A stretch of DNA of 64,000 bases, from contig NZ_QDAH01000006.1 in NCBI RefSeq assembly GCF_003075415.1, positions 121,393 to 185,392 of the forward strand, in the 5' to 3' direction. How positions within the stretch are numbered: the first letter of the stretch is position 1; the number at the start of each line of letters is the position of its first letter. Under the pieces are notes generated by a model that worked only from the letters and a program-made list of their open reading frames with translations, was not told where the DNA came from and did no database searches. This stretch comes from Microvirga sp. KLBC 81 (lineage in GTDB: Bacteria > Pseudomonadota > Alphaproteobacteria > Rhizobiales > Beijerinckiaceae). The position numbers and the translations under genes were made by a program. Shown piece after piece: positions 43,969 through 52,043 of the stretch.

Positions 43969-44169
43969 GTGTATGTTCCACGATTTGGTCGAGCTGCCGA
44001 TTACCGTCGGCAAGCCCAGGACGCACGCGCTATGGCCAACTGGATCTCGCTGAACGATGCGAAACGACAGTTGCTTGATGTCGCCTGGCACCTTGAGGCA
44101 ATGGCGGAGCTCGAGGAGCGGGGGGCGCACAAAACGACTCCCATGCAGAACCCGCAGCCGGAACAATAG
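43969..44169 (+). CDS. Small helical protein of unknown function
   Basis: About 66 residues with the segment ADYRRQAQDARAMANWISL, then KRQLLDVAWHLEAMAELEE. Short Rhizobiales proteins with a YRxxAxxxRxxA helix followed by xLLxxAxxxExLA are common; function unknown. The start is uncertain: GTG 43969 has GAGG about 10 nt upstream, while a TTG at 43933 and a GTG at 43960 are alternatives. Confidence 0.6.
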   Translation: MYVPRFGRAADYRRQAQDARAMANWISLNDAKRQLLDVAWHLEAMAELEERGAHKTTPMQNPQPEQ

Positions 44170-44428
44170 CCGGAAACCTGCGTTCTAGGCACCCCCGCAG
44201 ATCAGGGTTACGGTGCCTGTCGCGGCAGGCCTAGAATGTCGCAGGCTGAGTTATGGCCTGAGAGGAACAAAGATGTCTCACCTTTGTTGATGTCGCTCGT
44301 GATCCAGCCTCTGTGGATCAGCTCTCCAAGGACAACACTATTCAATCGATGGGTTTGCCCGGTCATCAGGATTGACTGGCGCAAGGTTCGTTGCATTCAA
44401 CGATGAATCTACAAGGGGCAGAACAGGT

Positions 44429-45169
44429 ATGGATCTCGGCTTCGCATCTGGGACGCAAGCGTCCTCCACAGCACACAATCCACAGCCGCACATTGCAACG
44501 GTCCTAATCTGCCCCAACACTCTTCTCAGCGCCGGCATCAGAAGCATGCTTTCCGGGACACGCTTTGCTGTCCTGTCTGCTGGGTCCCCAAGCACATCAG
44601 ACGTATTCTCGGGGTCGGATCATGAACCGGCTCTTTATCTTGTCTGCGAAAGCCCGACACGTGATGGATATACCGCGACAATCGAGACACTGAAGACTCA
44701 GTGTCCATCTGCCCGGATCGTCGTGTTGGCTGACCACGTGGATCCCACATCCTTGGCTCTAGCCATACAGGTTGGTCTCAACGGGTTCTGCTTGACGACA
44801 ATGGCTCGCGAAGCGCTGCTCAAGGCGCTTGAGCTGGTGATGCTGGGCGAAACCTTCGTCCCTGCAAACCTGCTCTTCGCAGCGTTCGGCGCGGCCTCGC
44901 GATATCAGCAACCCAAGCCTGGGGCGCCTGTTGCCCTCATCCCAGTGAACGACTTTGCTGCTGTAGCGACAGCAAACAAGCTGTCACGGCGAAAGACTCA
45001 GATCGTGCACTGTCTAACCCAGGGAGGCTCCAACAAGCTGATCGCGCGCGAACTTGGGTTGGCCGAAGCAACCGTCAAAGTTCACATCAAGTCGATCCTG
45101 CGAAAGATCAAGGCCACCAACCGGACCCAGGCGGCCATGTGGGCCTCTGAGCAAATGAACCTCGCCTGA
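44429..45169 (+). CDS. LuxR-type response-regulator-like transcription factor
   Basis: A 246-residue protein with an N-terminal receiver-like domain (about residues 20-140) and a C-terminal LuxR helix-turn-helix (LSRRKTQIVHCLTQGGSNKL and AEATVKVHIKSILRKI, about residues 183-228). Where a phospho-accepting Asp is expected the sequence is LYLVCESPTRDG, so the receiver is probably not phosphorylated in the usual way. The promoter it reads is unknown. Start ATG 44429 has AAGGGG upstream. Confidence 0.85.
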   Translation: MDLGFASGTQASSTAHNPQPHIATVLICPNTLLSAGIRSMLSGTRFAVLSAGSPSTSDVFSGSDHEPALYLVCESPTRDGYTATIETLKTQCPSARIVVLADHVDPTSLALAIQVGLNGFCLTTMAREALLKALELVMLGETFVPANLLFAAFGAASRYQQPKPGAPVALIPVNDFAAVATANKLSRRKTQIVHCLTQGGSNKLIARELGLAEATVKVHIKSILRKIKATNRTQAAMWASEQMNLA

Positions 45170-45420
45170 AACCGCAGGATCAGCCCGGCTGGCATCCTGA
45201 GCCAGTTCAGCCGCTGATCTCGGTGCACACCACACATCTGAAGTCAGCACCTCTCGGAAGTGATGCTTCGGTCCGCTCATCCGGCTTAGGCAAAAGTCGC
45301 TAGGGGAGGGGAATTTCAGAGGCTGACATTGATATCGGTATTCCATACTCCTGCGACAATTGGGCGGCGCACAATCGCCTTTGTTCTGCGTTGGCCTTTG
45401 GCACGGTGGAGAATGTCAAA

Positions 45421-45729
45421 ATGGAAGAGAAGTCTACAAGGCCGCCTGAGCAGAGCCGAAGGCGGACGCGGCATGATCCGCCGAGTATCGAGGATGCTGT
45501 CACGGCGGCCCAAGGTCTTACAGGCAACATCGACAGTCAGGTTGAAATCGCAGCCCAGTTGATGGGTTTGCCAGAGGACGAGGTCAGGCCGTTCGCGCTC
45601 AAGGGCTCTGTCCCCTCGCGCCTTTCCGTCGCAAGGTCCGCACCAATCCCGTCCAAGGTAGGACGTACGATCACAGTCGAGCGGAGAAGCCATCGTTCGC
45701 TTTTGACGAGAGCAGGAGGGCACCGCTGA
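45421..45729 (+). CDS. Hypothetical protein with a SPxEDA-like conserved core
   Basis: A 102-residue protein with a basic N-terminus and the core PPSIEDAVTAAQGLTGNIDS and QVEIAAQLMGLPEDEVRPF, then a basic C-terminus with RTITVERR. I believe similar small proteins occur in Methylobacteriaceae accessory regions, but know no function. Start ATG 45421. Confidence 0.6.
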   Translation: MEEKSTRPPEQSRRRTRHDPPSIEDAVTAAQGLTGNIDSQVEIAAQLMGLPEDEVRPFALKGSVPSRLSVARSAPIPSKVGRTITVERRSHRSLLTRAGGHR

Positions 45730-45796
45730 CAATTCAGGTGCGCCGAGCGCCCCTGAAAAAAGAAGAAGACCGTCTTAGGGAATGCCAGGAAGGCTC

Positions 45797-46075
45797 ATGT
45801 CTCATCCAGGAGCTATGACATGGTCCTTCATTCCACATCTCAACTTGGCATTCCGTCGCCTGTCGAGCATCTCCCTGAACTGGGATGCGTGGCACAACAG
45901 AATAGGATGCCATCTGAGACAACTCAGGCATCATCTTCTGCCCACGGACGCAGAACGCGATAGGGAGTACCTTGAGGAGGCTTGTGGCCGCTATGATCTT
46001 GAACACCGGCTTCGAGAGCTGGATCGGCCTCGGCGAGCTGCCCGTGGGCCGTTTCATCCATTTGGAGACAGATAA
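45797..46075 (+). CDS. DUF3563-like small protein
   Basis: A protein of about 92 residues whose C-terminal half, DAERDREYLEEACGRYDLE then HRLRELDRP, matches the DUF3563 pattern ERDxxYLxxAVDxYDLExRMRELDR. The N-terminal half is not conserved. Three in-frame ATGs (45782, 45797, 45815) compete and each has a poorly spaced ribosome-binding site; I take the middle one. Confidence 0.55.
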   Translation: MSHPGAMTWSFIPHLNLAFRRLSSISLNWDAWHNRIGCHLRQLRHHLLPTDAERDREYLEEACGRYDLEHRLRELDRPRRAARGPFHPFGDR

Positions 46076-46161
46076 AGCCAAAGTTCAAGCGGCTTGAGTA
46101 AGACCCGTGCCGTTCTGGGGCGGAAGCACGTTGCCTTCCTGTGTGACGATCTCCAGGGACG

Positions 46162-46314
46162 TTGCAGGTATCCTGTGTTGCCAAGGCGGTTTCAACGAAC
46201 GGCTGCTTCGAGTACTTCGTGAAAGTCGTGCATTGGTCAGATCCAAAGGGCGTTGAGCAGACGCTCTGGGAAGGCGAGAAACCTGCCAGGCCAACAGAGC
46301 CACCAGCAGCCTGA
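46162..46314 (+). CDS. Short possible gene or remnant
   Basis: About 50 codons from a TTG read like protein: TNGCFEYFVKVVHWSDPKG then VEQTLWEGEKP. A TGA closes the frame a few codons upstream, so it is either a short gene with a TTG start or the tail of a broken one. No recognised domain. Confidence 0.35.
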   Translation: MQVSCVAKAVSTNGCFEYFVKVVHWSDPKGVEQTLWEGEKPARPTEPPAA

Positions 46315-46392
46315 AATGACCTCCGGGAAAGCCTATGAAAGTCGCATTTGAAAGGCTGCATGCCGGCTCTTTTGATATCAATGGATTTATAG

Positions 46393-46575
46393 ATGGTTTA
46401 TGAAAAAGCATTGCAGATTGCAGGGCGAAGGCTTGTCGACGGAGCGACCTTGGCTGAACTCAAGCAAGCATCGAAGGATCTGCGGGCCATGACGCCGGAT
46501 AGCGCTCTGGCTGATCTGGTGGATGCCAAGATCAAACTCATTGAGAGCCGGCAAGGCACCTCACGCATTCCATGA
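46393..46575 (+). CDS. Small helical protein of unknown function
   Basis: 60 residues, predicted helical: LVDGATLAELKQASKDLRA and SALADLVDAKIKLIE. No clear ribosome-binding site. The 3' end overlaps the next small gene in another frame. Confidence 0.45.
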   Translation: MVYEKALQIAGRRLVDGATLAELKQASKDLRAMTPDSALADLVDAKIKLIESRQGTSRIP

Positions 46576-46789
46576 TTTTTGGGCGCAAATTGACCGGATC
46601 GAGCGGATGATCGAGAAGGGCTATGACGTGACCGAAGCCAAAGACCTGCTCCGGCAACTGGAGTTGATCCTCGACCAGTGGCACGTCCGGCGGCGGCTTA
46701 TGTTGGATGCACCCGCTCATCGCTCAGTGATCGTCAAAAACCCGTCCTCTGCGAATTACGTCCGCCCATTCGAACAGGATCGGATCTGA
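46523..46789 (+). CDS. Small helical protein of unknown function
   Basis: Up to 88 residues. The credible part is FWAQIDRIERMIEKGYDVTE, AKDLLRQLELILDQWHVRRR, a two-helix segment. The first 18 codons overlap the preceding gene in another frame, so the true start may be later (for instance ATG 46607). Function unknown. Confidence 0.45.
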   Translation: MPRSNSLRAGKAPHAFHDFWAQIDRIERMIEKGYDVTEAKDLLRQLELILDQWHVRRRLMLDAPAHRSVIVKNPSSANYVRPFEQDRI

Positions 46790-46880
46790 GCCGTTGTCCT
46801 GTATCACCAGCCGATCCGACTACGTAGGCACTGGTGGCTGAGAGAGACGTGCGCTCCCGCCTGCAAACAGGGGCATCATC

Positions 46881-47633
46881 TTGGCTGCACCTCAGAACTC
46901 TCATCCCGACTACAGCCCACTCATCCGCAAGCTGGAGAGCATCTTCACCCTGACCGATGACGAGCGGCGGGCCCTCCTTAATCTGCCGATGCAGGTGGCC
47001 GTCCTCAAGGAGGATCAGGACATCGTGCGCGAGGGGGATCATCCCTCCCGGTCTTTCACAATCCTGAGCGGGTTTACCTGCACCTATAAGATGACCGGAG
47101 ACGGCCAGCGCCAGATCGTGGCCTTCTGCATCCCGGGTGACGTTCCCGACGTGCAGAGCCTGCACCTGAAGGTTCTGGACATCAGTGTGGCCACCCTGAC
47201 CCCGTGCAGCGTCGGCTTCATCACCCATGAGGATCTGTGGGATCTCTGCATGCGCTATCCCCGGATCGCCGCCGCCTTCTGGCGCGAGACGCTGGTGGAG
47301 GGAGCCATCTTCCGCGAGTGGGTGCTCAACGTCGGGCGGCGCGAAGCCTACCCGCGGATGGCGCACGTCCTATGCGAGCTGCTGGTGCGCCTGAGAGCGG
47401 TGGGGCTTGTCGAGGACCATGCCTGCAACCTGCCGATCACCCAAGGCGAGTTTGCCGATGCGCTCGGCGTCTCGACCGTTCACGTCAACCGAGTGCTTCA
47501 GGAACTGCGGGCTGACGGCCTGATCGAGCTGAAAGGCGACCGGCTGAAAGTTCCTGATTGGGAGAAGTTGAAGCAGGCCGGCGACTTTGACCCAACCTAC
47601 CTTCATCTGGTGCAGGAGCGGCCAGTCGTATGA
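46881..47633 (+). CDS. Crp/Fnr-family transcription regulator
   Basis: A 250-residue regulator with an N-terminal cyclic-nucleotide-binding-like domain (about residues 20-140) and a C-terminal winged helix containing ITQGEFADALGVSTVHVNRV (about residues 188-207). The Fnr cysteines are absent, so it is not an oxygen-sensing FeS form. The start is TTG 46881 with AGGGG 7 nt upstream. Its TGA overlaps the ATG of the next small gene, so they form a unit. Such orphan regulators are often found in stress-gene regions of Rhizobiales. Confidence 0.88.
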   Translation: MAAPQNSHPDYSPLIRKLESIFTLTDDERRALLNLPMQVAVLKEDQDIVREGDHPSRSFTILSGFTCTYKMTGDGQRQIVAFCIPGDVPDVQSLHLKVLDISVATLTPCSVGFITHEDLWDLCMRYPRIAAAFWRETLVEGAIFREWVLNVGRREAYPRMAHVLCELLVRLRAVGLVEDHACNLPITQGEFADALGVSTVHVNRVLQELRADGLIELKGDRLKVPDWEKLKQAGDFDPTYLHLVQERPVV

Positions 47634-47875
47634 CCCTCACCCTCCAGCCTGTGCGTGTTGCCAATGGCATTGATGAAGAGGGCATGCTGGTCTTCGATGC
47701 GGAGCAGCGGCTTATCGCGGTGCTGACCCAACTCGGCGACCAGTATGACGGCCTATCCGGCCATTGGTACCTGGAAGCAGGGTTCGGGCGCCTGGAAGGT
47801 CCGGATCACCCGACCTATGCTGATCTGGAGGCAGCCCAGGAATGGATCCGTCAGCGCCTCGCAAAGGCACGGTAG
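47630..47875 (+). CDS. Hypothetical protein co-translated with the Crp-type regulator
   Basis: 81 residues, starting in an ATGA overlap with the regulator gene. Sequence features: EEGMLVFDAEQRLIAVLTQL, a HWYLEAGFGRLEGPDHPTY centre and a C-terminal helix AAQEWIRQRL. No recognised domain; linkage suggests a related role. Confidence 0.65.
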   Translation: MTLTLQPVRVANGIDEEGMLVFDAEQRLIAVLTQLGDQYDGLSGHWYLEAGFGRLEGPDHPTYADLEAAQEWIRQRLAKAR

Positions 47876-48115
47876 GCGGCTCGCGCTCGAATACGCTGCT
47901 TCGGGTTTCACAAAGGGCATTCCGCGTGATTTTACCTGTACCGCATCGAGGGCTCAGCGGGAGTATGGAGCGAACTCGAAATGTCTCCTGGCACTTCTCG
48001 GAAGTAAACCGCATCTCCGCGAAGGCCTGAACACCGGAAACGGTGAAGGGTAGGGGGTCCTAGTTTGACCCATAAGAGAGCCTAACCAAAGAGCAGTCCA
48101 GCGGGTCAGCCAGAT

Positions 48116-48520
48116 TCACGCCCGTGAAGGGTGAGCCGCCTCATCGTCCAGCAGTGTTCCAATCAGGCGCAGCAGTTCCTGGTGTTCAGGCCCGCGCCCG
48201 GAACTCAGGAAGGCGCCAACCTCGATATGAGCAACATTGCCGCCAGAGGCCAAGTTGGCTTCGTGTCTCACGAAAACCTCGCCCGATGTATCCCGGATCA
48301 AATACCATCGATCCCATTCGGGCTGCTGTACAGCTTCCGTACCCTCGTCATCTTCAGATCCCTCACTGGAAGAAGGATAGCTGATGCACTCGCATTCGGG
48401 CTCCGGAATGCTGTAGCCGTTCCGGCTGCCTTTTCGGCCGCGCCTCTGATCAGCATACAGCGTTTTGCGGCCAGCCCTGTGGCAGACTTGAATAAGGCGA
48501 GAATACCGTCTGGCCTCCAA
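48116..48520 (-). CDS. Hypothetical protein, start uncertain
   Basis: The C-terminal 60 residues look real: WDRWYLIRDTSGEVFVRHEA and VGAFLSSGRGPEHQELLRLI. The N-terminal third is basic and less convincing, and the only long start is a TTG. The true gene may begin within the acidic SSSEGSEDDEG region or the 5' end may be altered. Confidence 0.4.
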   Translation of the reverse strand: MEARRYSRLIQVCHRAGRKTLYADQRRGRKGSRNGYSIPEPECECISYPSSSEGSEDDEGTEAVQQPEWDRWYLIRDTSGEVFVRHEANLASGGNVAHIEVGAFLSSGRGPEHQELLRLIGTLLDDEAAHPSRA

Positions 48521-48549
48521 GCCGCCAGTGTTGAAATGTGCCTAGCCGC

Positions 48550-48789
48550 TCATCCCGTCACGTCTGTCTCCGGCCGGTCCTTTCCCTGAGAGACTTCTTC
48601 GTGCCAGTTACCCGCTTCATCCTGATACTCGATGTCCTCAGTCGTACCCGGCCGCCTCTGTCCTGCGGCAGCCCGCTCTGCAGCCTCGCGTGCTTCGTCA
48701 TGGGTGGCGTAGCGTTCTGAGAAGACGTCCTCGACTTTGTAGGCCCACCCGCCCTCGTGTTCCACGATCCTGTAGTGAACATTGATCAT
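48550..48789 (-). CDS. DUF2188-like small protein
   Basis: 79 residues with the DUF2188 pattern: HYRIVEHEGGWAYKVEDVFS, followed by a helix THDEAREAAERAAAGQ and a C-terminal IEYQDEAGNW strand. Function unknown. ATG 48789 has GGGAG upstream; the 18 earlier residues are dropped. Confidence 0.7.
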   Translation of the reverse strand: MINVHYRIVEHEGGWAYKVEDVFSERYATHDEAREAAERAAAGQRRPGTTEDIEYQDEAGNWHEEVSQGKDRPETDVTG

Positions 48790-48851
48790 AGCTATGCTCC
48801 CGTTGGCTTTCATGAACTCGAACAGCATACCAGGAGAGGGCAATTCTGGAT

Positions 48852-49070
48852 TTAGGCGCTGGAGCGCTCTGGACTCCAGAAAAACACCTCATCACCACCT
48901 TGATCCAAGATCCGCAAGGCATCGGGCTTTTGCGGCATGTCCAATGTCTCGAAGAGAGACTGCGCTCTTACCTTTGCGTCCTCCAGATCCGTTGTGTCGT
49001 GCTCAACCCGGTCCAGAATGGCGTGGGCATCATCTGTATCTCGGATCCGAAAGAACTCGATGATAAACAT
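48852..49070 (-). CDS. Hypothetical protein
   Basis: 72 residues; strand-helix-strand look: MFIIEFFRIRDTDDAHAILD, LEDAKVRAQSLFETLDMP, LRILDQGGDEVFFW. GGAG lies 8 nt before the ATG. No recognised domain. It may belong to the same broad group of short accessory proteins as the DUF2188-like neighbour. Confidence 0.65.
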   Translation of the reverse strand: MFIIEFFRIRDTDDAHAILDRVEHDTTDLEDAKVRAQSLFETLDMPQKPDALRILDQGGDEVFFWSPERSSA

Positions 49071-49088
49071 CGCAAGAACTCCGTTCTA

Positions 49089-49340
49089 CTAGGTGAACCG
49101 GTATGCCTTCCAGGCGGCTTGTCCCTTGAGAGTGATTTCATATCTGACCTCTGCCGTTCCATCGGCAAAGCGATACGGAACACCGATCAAATATCCGGCA
49201 CGTGAGAGCGCTAGAGTTCGAGCCTCGCCACAACCGCGCGGGAACTTGCTCTCCTTCACCACCAACTCAGTCGCTCGTTCCGCTAGTACCCCAAGGAGAT
49301 ACATGTCTCGGTTATCGAGTTTCGGCTCTTCGTCATTCAT
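49089..49340 (-). CDS. Hypothetical protein
   Basis: 83 residues with a LLGVLAERATELVVKESKF helix and an EVRYEITLKGQAAWKAY C-terminus resembling a winged-helix end. Start ATG 49340; a TTG two codons upstream is less likely. No recognised domain. Confidence 0.6.
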   Translation of the reverse strand: MNDEEPKLDNRDMYLLGVLAERATELVVKESKFPRGCGEARTLALSRAGYLIGVPYRFADGTAEVRYEITLKGQAAWKAYRFT

Positions 49341-49399
49341 GCTCAATCCATTCCAATGGCTTAAGACTGCCGTAGTTATTGCAGGAGAGAGGCGCGTCT

Positions 49400-49837
49400 T
49401 CAGCTGAACGTGTCGTCCATCTCTGGGAAAGAGGCCTGATCCGCTTTGTTGCGTGCGAGGAGCGCTTGTAAGACTGCCAATATGGCTTCATCCGCTGCGG
49501 CTGCCGCCAGCTCGAAGGCGGCGGCTGCGTAAGTCTCTGCATCATCAGCTTCAGCTTCGAGCAGATAAATCTTATCATGTGCCTTTCGTAGAACGTGGCT
49601 ATCATGCAAACTGGACTTCTTTTCTGCCACCCACGTCTTTACCCTAACATTTGCCGCCTCAACTGCAGCACGGTGGTCGTAGATGCGTTGCTCGACACGA
49701 TCGAGCTGGCTCTCAAGAGCGTCTTGAGAGTGATCGAAGGTCGCAACGCCATTTGACTTTAAAGATTCAAGTCGGCGATCCAGGCCGTGCAGCTTGATGC
49801 GAAGCTCATCGCAAAGGCGGCCTATTCTCTCGCTCAT
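49400..49837 (-). CDS. Predicted coiled-coil protein
   Basis: 145 residues, predicted almost entirely helical, with heptad-like Leu spacing in LCDELRIKLHGLDRRLESL and again in LESQLDRVEQRIYDHRAAVE. The C-terminal third is Ala-rich. AAGGAG 8 nt before ATG 49837 fixes the start. Function unknown. Confidence 0.65.
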   Translation of the reverse strand: MSERIGRLCDELRIKLHGLDRRLESLKSNGVATFDHSQDALESQLDRVEQRIYDHRAAVEAANVRVKTWVAEKKSSLHDSHVLRKAHDKIYLLEAEADDAETYAAAAFELAAAAADEAILAVLQALLARNKADQASFPEMDDTFS

Positions 49838-49884
49838 GCGAGGCTCCTTCCAGGTTAAGTTGCGGGGGAGAAGGCATGCATAGC

Positions 49885-50088
49885 CTAGCTCTCTCGTGCC
49901 CGCCATTCATGGCTGTACTGACTGACGATCCCGGTGCTGAAGACCTTGGCTCCTGAACCAGCGGCTTGGGCTCCCACCACTGCGGCATTTATGGCGGCAA
50001 CGCGAGAGTCGTACTCACCATGATGTTTGCCATTCACGCGGATGCGCGAAGAACCGTGATGTTTGATGACGTAAAATTCGATCGACAT
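49885..50088 (-). CDS. Small DUF2188-like protein
   Basis: 67 residues beginning MSIEFYVIKHHGSSRIRVNG, with a helix SRVAAINAAVVGAQAAGSG. It resembles the short DUF2188-type proteins. The ribosome-binding site is poor, and the start lies in a local ATGTCGATC duplication that offers a second ATG in another frame. Confidence 0.5.
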   Translation of the reverse strand: MSIEFYVIKHHGSSRIRVNGKHHGEYDSRVAAINAAVVGAQAAGSGAKVFSTGIVSQYSHEWRARES

Positions 50089-50165
50089 AGATCGACATAA
50101 ACGGATCTCCACATCTGTACTCTCGGAGCCAGGGAATTTGACCCCCGCTCCGAATTTGGTAGGGA

Positions 50166-50288
50166 TTAAAACTGCTTGCCTGCCGTCCAGTTTTCGATGT
50201 CTGCCTTGGCAGTCTCATAAGGCAGGCCGTAGCGCACCTTCACCATGGCGATGAGCTGTTCCTCATTCTTGATCTGCGACAGATCCAA
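50166..50288 (-). pseudogene. Remnant of a CsbD-family stress protein gene
   Basis: About 40 codons, NEEQLIAMVKVRYGLPYET then AKADIENW, align with the C-terminal half of CsbD/YjbJ proteins (RDQLVGKIQERYG...AEKEVxDW). Only a TTG is available as start, and the N-terminal half is unrecognisable, so this is probably a decayed gene. Confidence 0.5.
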
Positions 50289-50426
50289 GGTGGTCAGGCA
50301 GCGACATTGCCGTTTCGCATCGCTGCGATACCTGGTCTTGCGGAGTACGGTCTCATTGCTTTCGCCGCCTCAAGTCAAACATCATAGCCTCCATGTCGGG
50401 GCTGGTCGCAGTGTGCAGCGACCGGT

Positions 50427-50666
50427 TCAAAGCTGCTTATTCAACGCCCAGTATTCGACATCTCTGGTCGCCTGCTCATGCATGAGGCTGTAGCTCTCCT
50501 CGACTCGTTCAGTGAGTTCCGATGTAGTTCGAACACCCAAGAGTTCAGGCGCCGTCAATCGCGGCCATCCCGCCTGTGCCGCGCTCACGAAGAGGGGGGT
50601 CAAACCGGGGCCATCGCGACGCTGATAATGCTCAAGGTCAAACATGTAGCGGCTGCTCAGACACAT
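50427..50666 (-). CDS. Hypothetical protein, member of a small paralogous family
   Basis: 79 residues with GAGGAGG 6 nt before ATG 50666. The C-terminal segment TAPELLGVRTTSELTERVEE, SYSLMHEQA matches a decayed copy at 59883-60011, so a small paralogous family exists in this region. Function unknown. Confidence 0.65.
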   Translation of the reverse strand: MCLSSRYMFDLEHYQRRDGPGLTPLFVSAAQAGWPRLTAPELLGVRTTSELTERVEESYSLMHEQATRDVEYWALNKQL

Positions 50667-50918
50667 GAAAGCCTCCTCATAAGGCGTCTCTGGCACCAAC
50701 CTTGGCCAAGAAACAGGACTTAAGAACCAATAAATGTTCTTAGGTTAAGATGGGGCAAAGAGTTCATTTTACATCGGTCTCCCAAAATAAATTTCACTTA
50801 TTTCATAATAAATGTGTCGCTTGATACATATGAGAGTATATTGAGTTTAGATGCCAGCTAAATAATTAGGACAACTTGCTCAAAATTCGCACCCTTAATT
50901 ACGGAAGGAGCGCGTGAA

Positions 50919-51026
50919 ATGCTAAGTCACGCTCTTTCCTCGGCTCTGCTGATTGCAGGATGTTTTCTCGTCGACGAAGTCGGCATTCGAGAACGACCGT
51001 TCAAACACTCTCGTTCGCCAGGATGA
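50919..51026 (+). CDS. 35-residue peptide with lipobox-like signal
   Basis: AAGGAG is 8 nt before the ATG. The peptide starts MLSHALSSALLIAGCFLVDE: a short hydrophobic stretch ending LIAGC, like a lipoprotein processing site, then a basic tail. It overlaps a GTGA/TCAC hairpin. It precedes another microprotein gene. Confidence 0.4.
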   Translation: MLSHALSSALLIAGCFLVDEVGIRERPFKHSRSPG

Positions 51027-51037
51027 AGGAGGACAAA

Positions 51038-51157
51038 ATGCTCGATAACTCCCGCCAACCTTGGACCAATGATCCGCGGAACCTCACGCTCATCGTCGTT
51101 GTGATCGCAGTCCTAGCTGCCATGTCCCTCGTCGTTGCGCAGGGATGGTCATGGTGA
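51038..51157 (+). CDS. 39-residue membrane microprotein
   Basis: A strong AAGGAGG precedes ATG 51038 at good spacing. The peptide has a polar N-terminus (NSRQPWTNDPRN) and a single membrane helix LTLIVVVIAVLAAMSLVVA. It could associate with a membrane complex. Function unknown. Confidence 0.6.
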   Translation: MLDNSRQPWTNDPRNLTLIVVVIAVLAAMSLVVAQGWSW

Positions 51158-51195
51158 CAAAGCCGCAGAATGAAAGACTTCAAGAGGATCATGCC

Positions 51196-51414
51196 ATGAG
51201 AACGCATCGCTACGCCGTAGGACAGCCCGTGAGCTACGCAGAGATTCATCCACCTCATGACATCTGGAGGGGTGGGTACGAAATCGTCTTCCTGCTTCCT
51301 GCTGGAGATCGCGAACCTCAGTATCAAATCCGCAGCGCCGATCAGACCTATGATCGGGTCGTCGGCGAGTCTCAGTTGCAGGAGGATCTCGGCGCGCGGG
51401 GACGATGCGGCTGA
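51196..51414 (+). CDS. Small YxVGQ-type protein
   Basis: 72 residues starting MRTHRYAVGQPVSYAEIHPP, with GGYEIVFLLPAGDREPQYQI and RVVGESQLQED. The layout matches the protein at 61318-61527 (KVHQLVRI, GIYEVTRLMPA, SYRIKSS, RAVRESEI). Both look like small SH3-like beta barrels; function unknown. GAGGA lies 6 nt before ATG 51196. Confidence 0.6.
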   Translation: MRTHRYAVGQPVSYAEIHPPHDIWRGGYEIVFLLPAGDREPQYQIRSADQTYDRVVGESQLQEDLGARGRCG

Positions 51415-51578
51415 GTGAAACCCGGATACGGAAAACCCAGGTGGAGGGAAACTTTCCTTCGCGGCGCAATGCTGCTGAGTATGATCAGGTCAGGTACTTC
51501 GCCCAACAGCTTCGGGAGAGTGAGTTCAGCAAGTCTCGAAAGACGGATCCTATTATCCCGATGCCGCGGAACCGGTAA
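51405..51578 (+). CDS. 57-residue hypothetical protein overlapping the previous gene
   Basis: Starts 10 nt before the end of the preceding gene in another frame and so may be translationally coupled. It is basic, with EYDQVRYFAQQLRESEFSKS and a DPIIPMPRNR end. No recognised domain. Confidence 0.45.
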   Translation: MRLSETRIRKTQVEGNFPSRRNAAEYDQVRYFAQQLRESEFSKSRKTDPIIPMPRNR

Positions 51579-51694
51579 TTTTCCCTCATCACGGGAATAA
51601 TGACAGCATCTTACAGGACACAGCGAGACACAGGTTCCGATCCCTTGGGAATGTCACTCAACCCGGAAGTGGACCAGCTATGACGCCCAGTTTA

Positions 51695-51940
51695 TCAGGA
51701 TCTAACAATCTCGGCATAGATCAGTTTGATCTGGTCGAAATACAGTGAGCTCCCATTGCTGACCTTTATGTGAGCACTTTCACGGTACCGTTCCGGCAAG
51801 CCTTCCAGTGTGAAGACCACGGCATCTATTAGGTTGTCGAATTGCCGGACAGTTCCCGGATCTCCCGTCTGCTGCCTGGTTAGCTCGTCAGGAGCAGACC
51901 AGATGACCTGAGCAGGTTGGCTGATGTCAAGGTTGCTCAT
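51695..51940 (-). CDS. Hypothetical protein
   Basis: 81 residues with a GGGAGGG ribosome-binding site. Core: FDNLIDAVVFTLEGLPERYR and HIKVSNGSSLYFDQIKLIYA. No recognised domain. Its 5' end is opposite another, weaker open frame. Confidence 0.65.
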   Translation of the reverse strand: MSNLDISQPAQVIWSAPDELTRQQTGDPGTVRQFDNLIDAVVFTLEGLPERYRESAHIKVSNGSSLYFDQIKLIYAEIVRS

Positions 51941-52043
51941 TGCTTCTACCCTCCCGGATGGACAGCCAAATCCGAATGCGGTGACGGGTCAGCAGAGAAG
52001 CAATATGCCAAGGTTTGATGATGTCACTGCTGCCGGTCACAAT

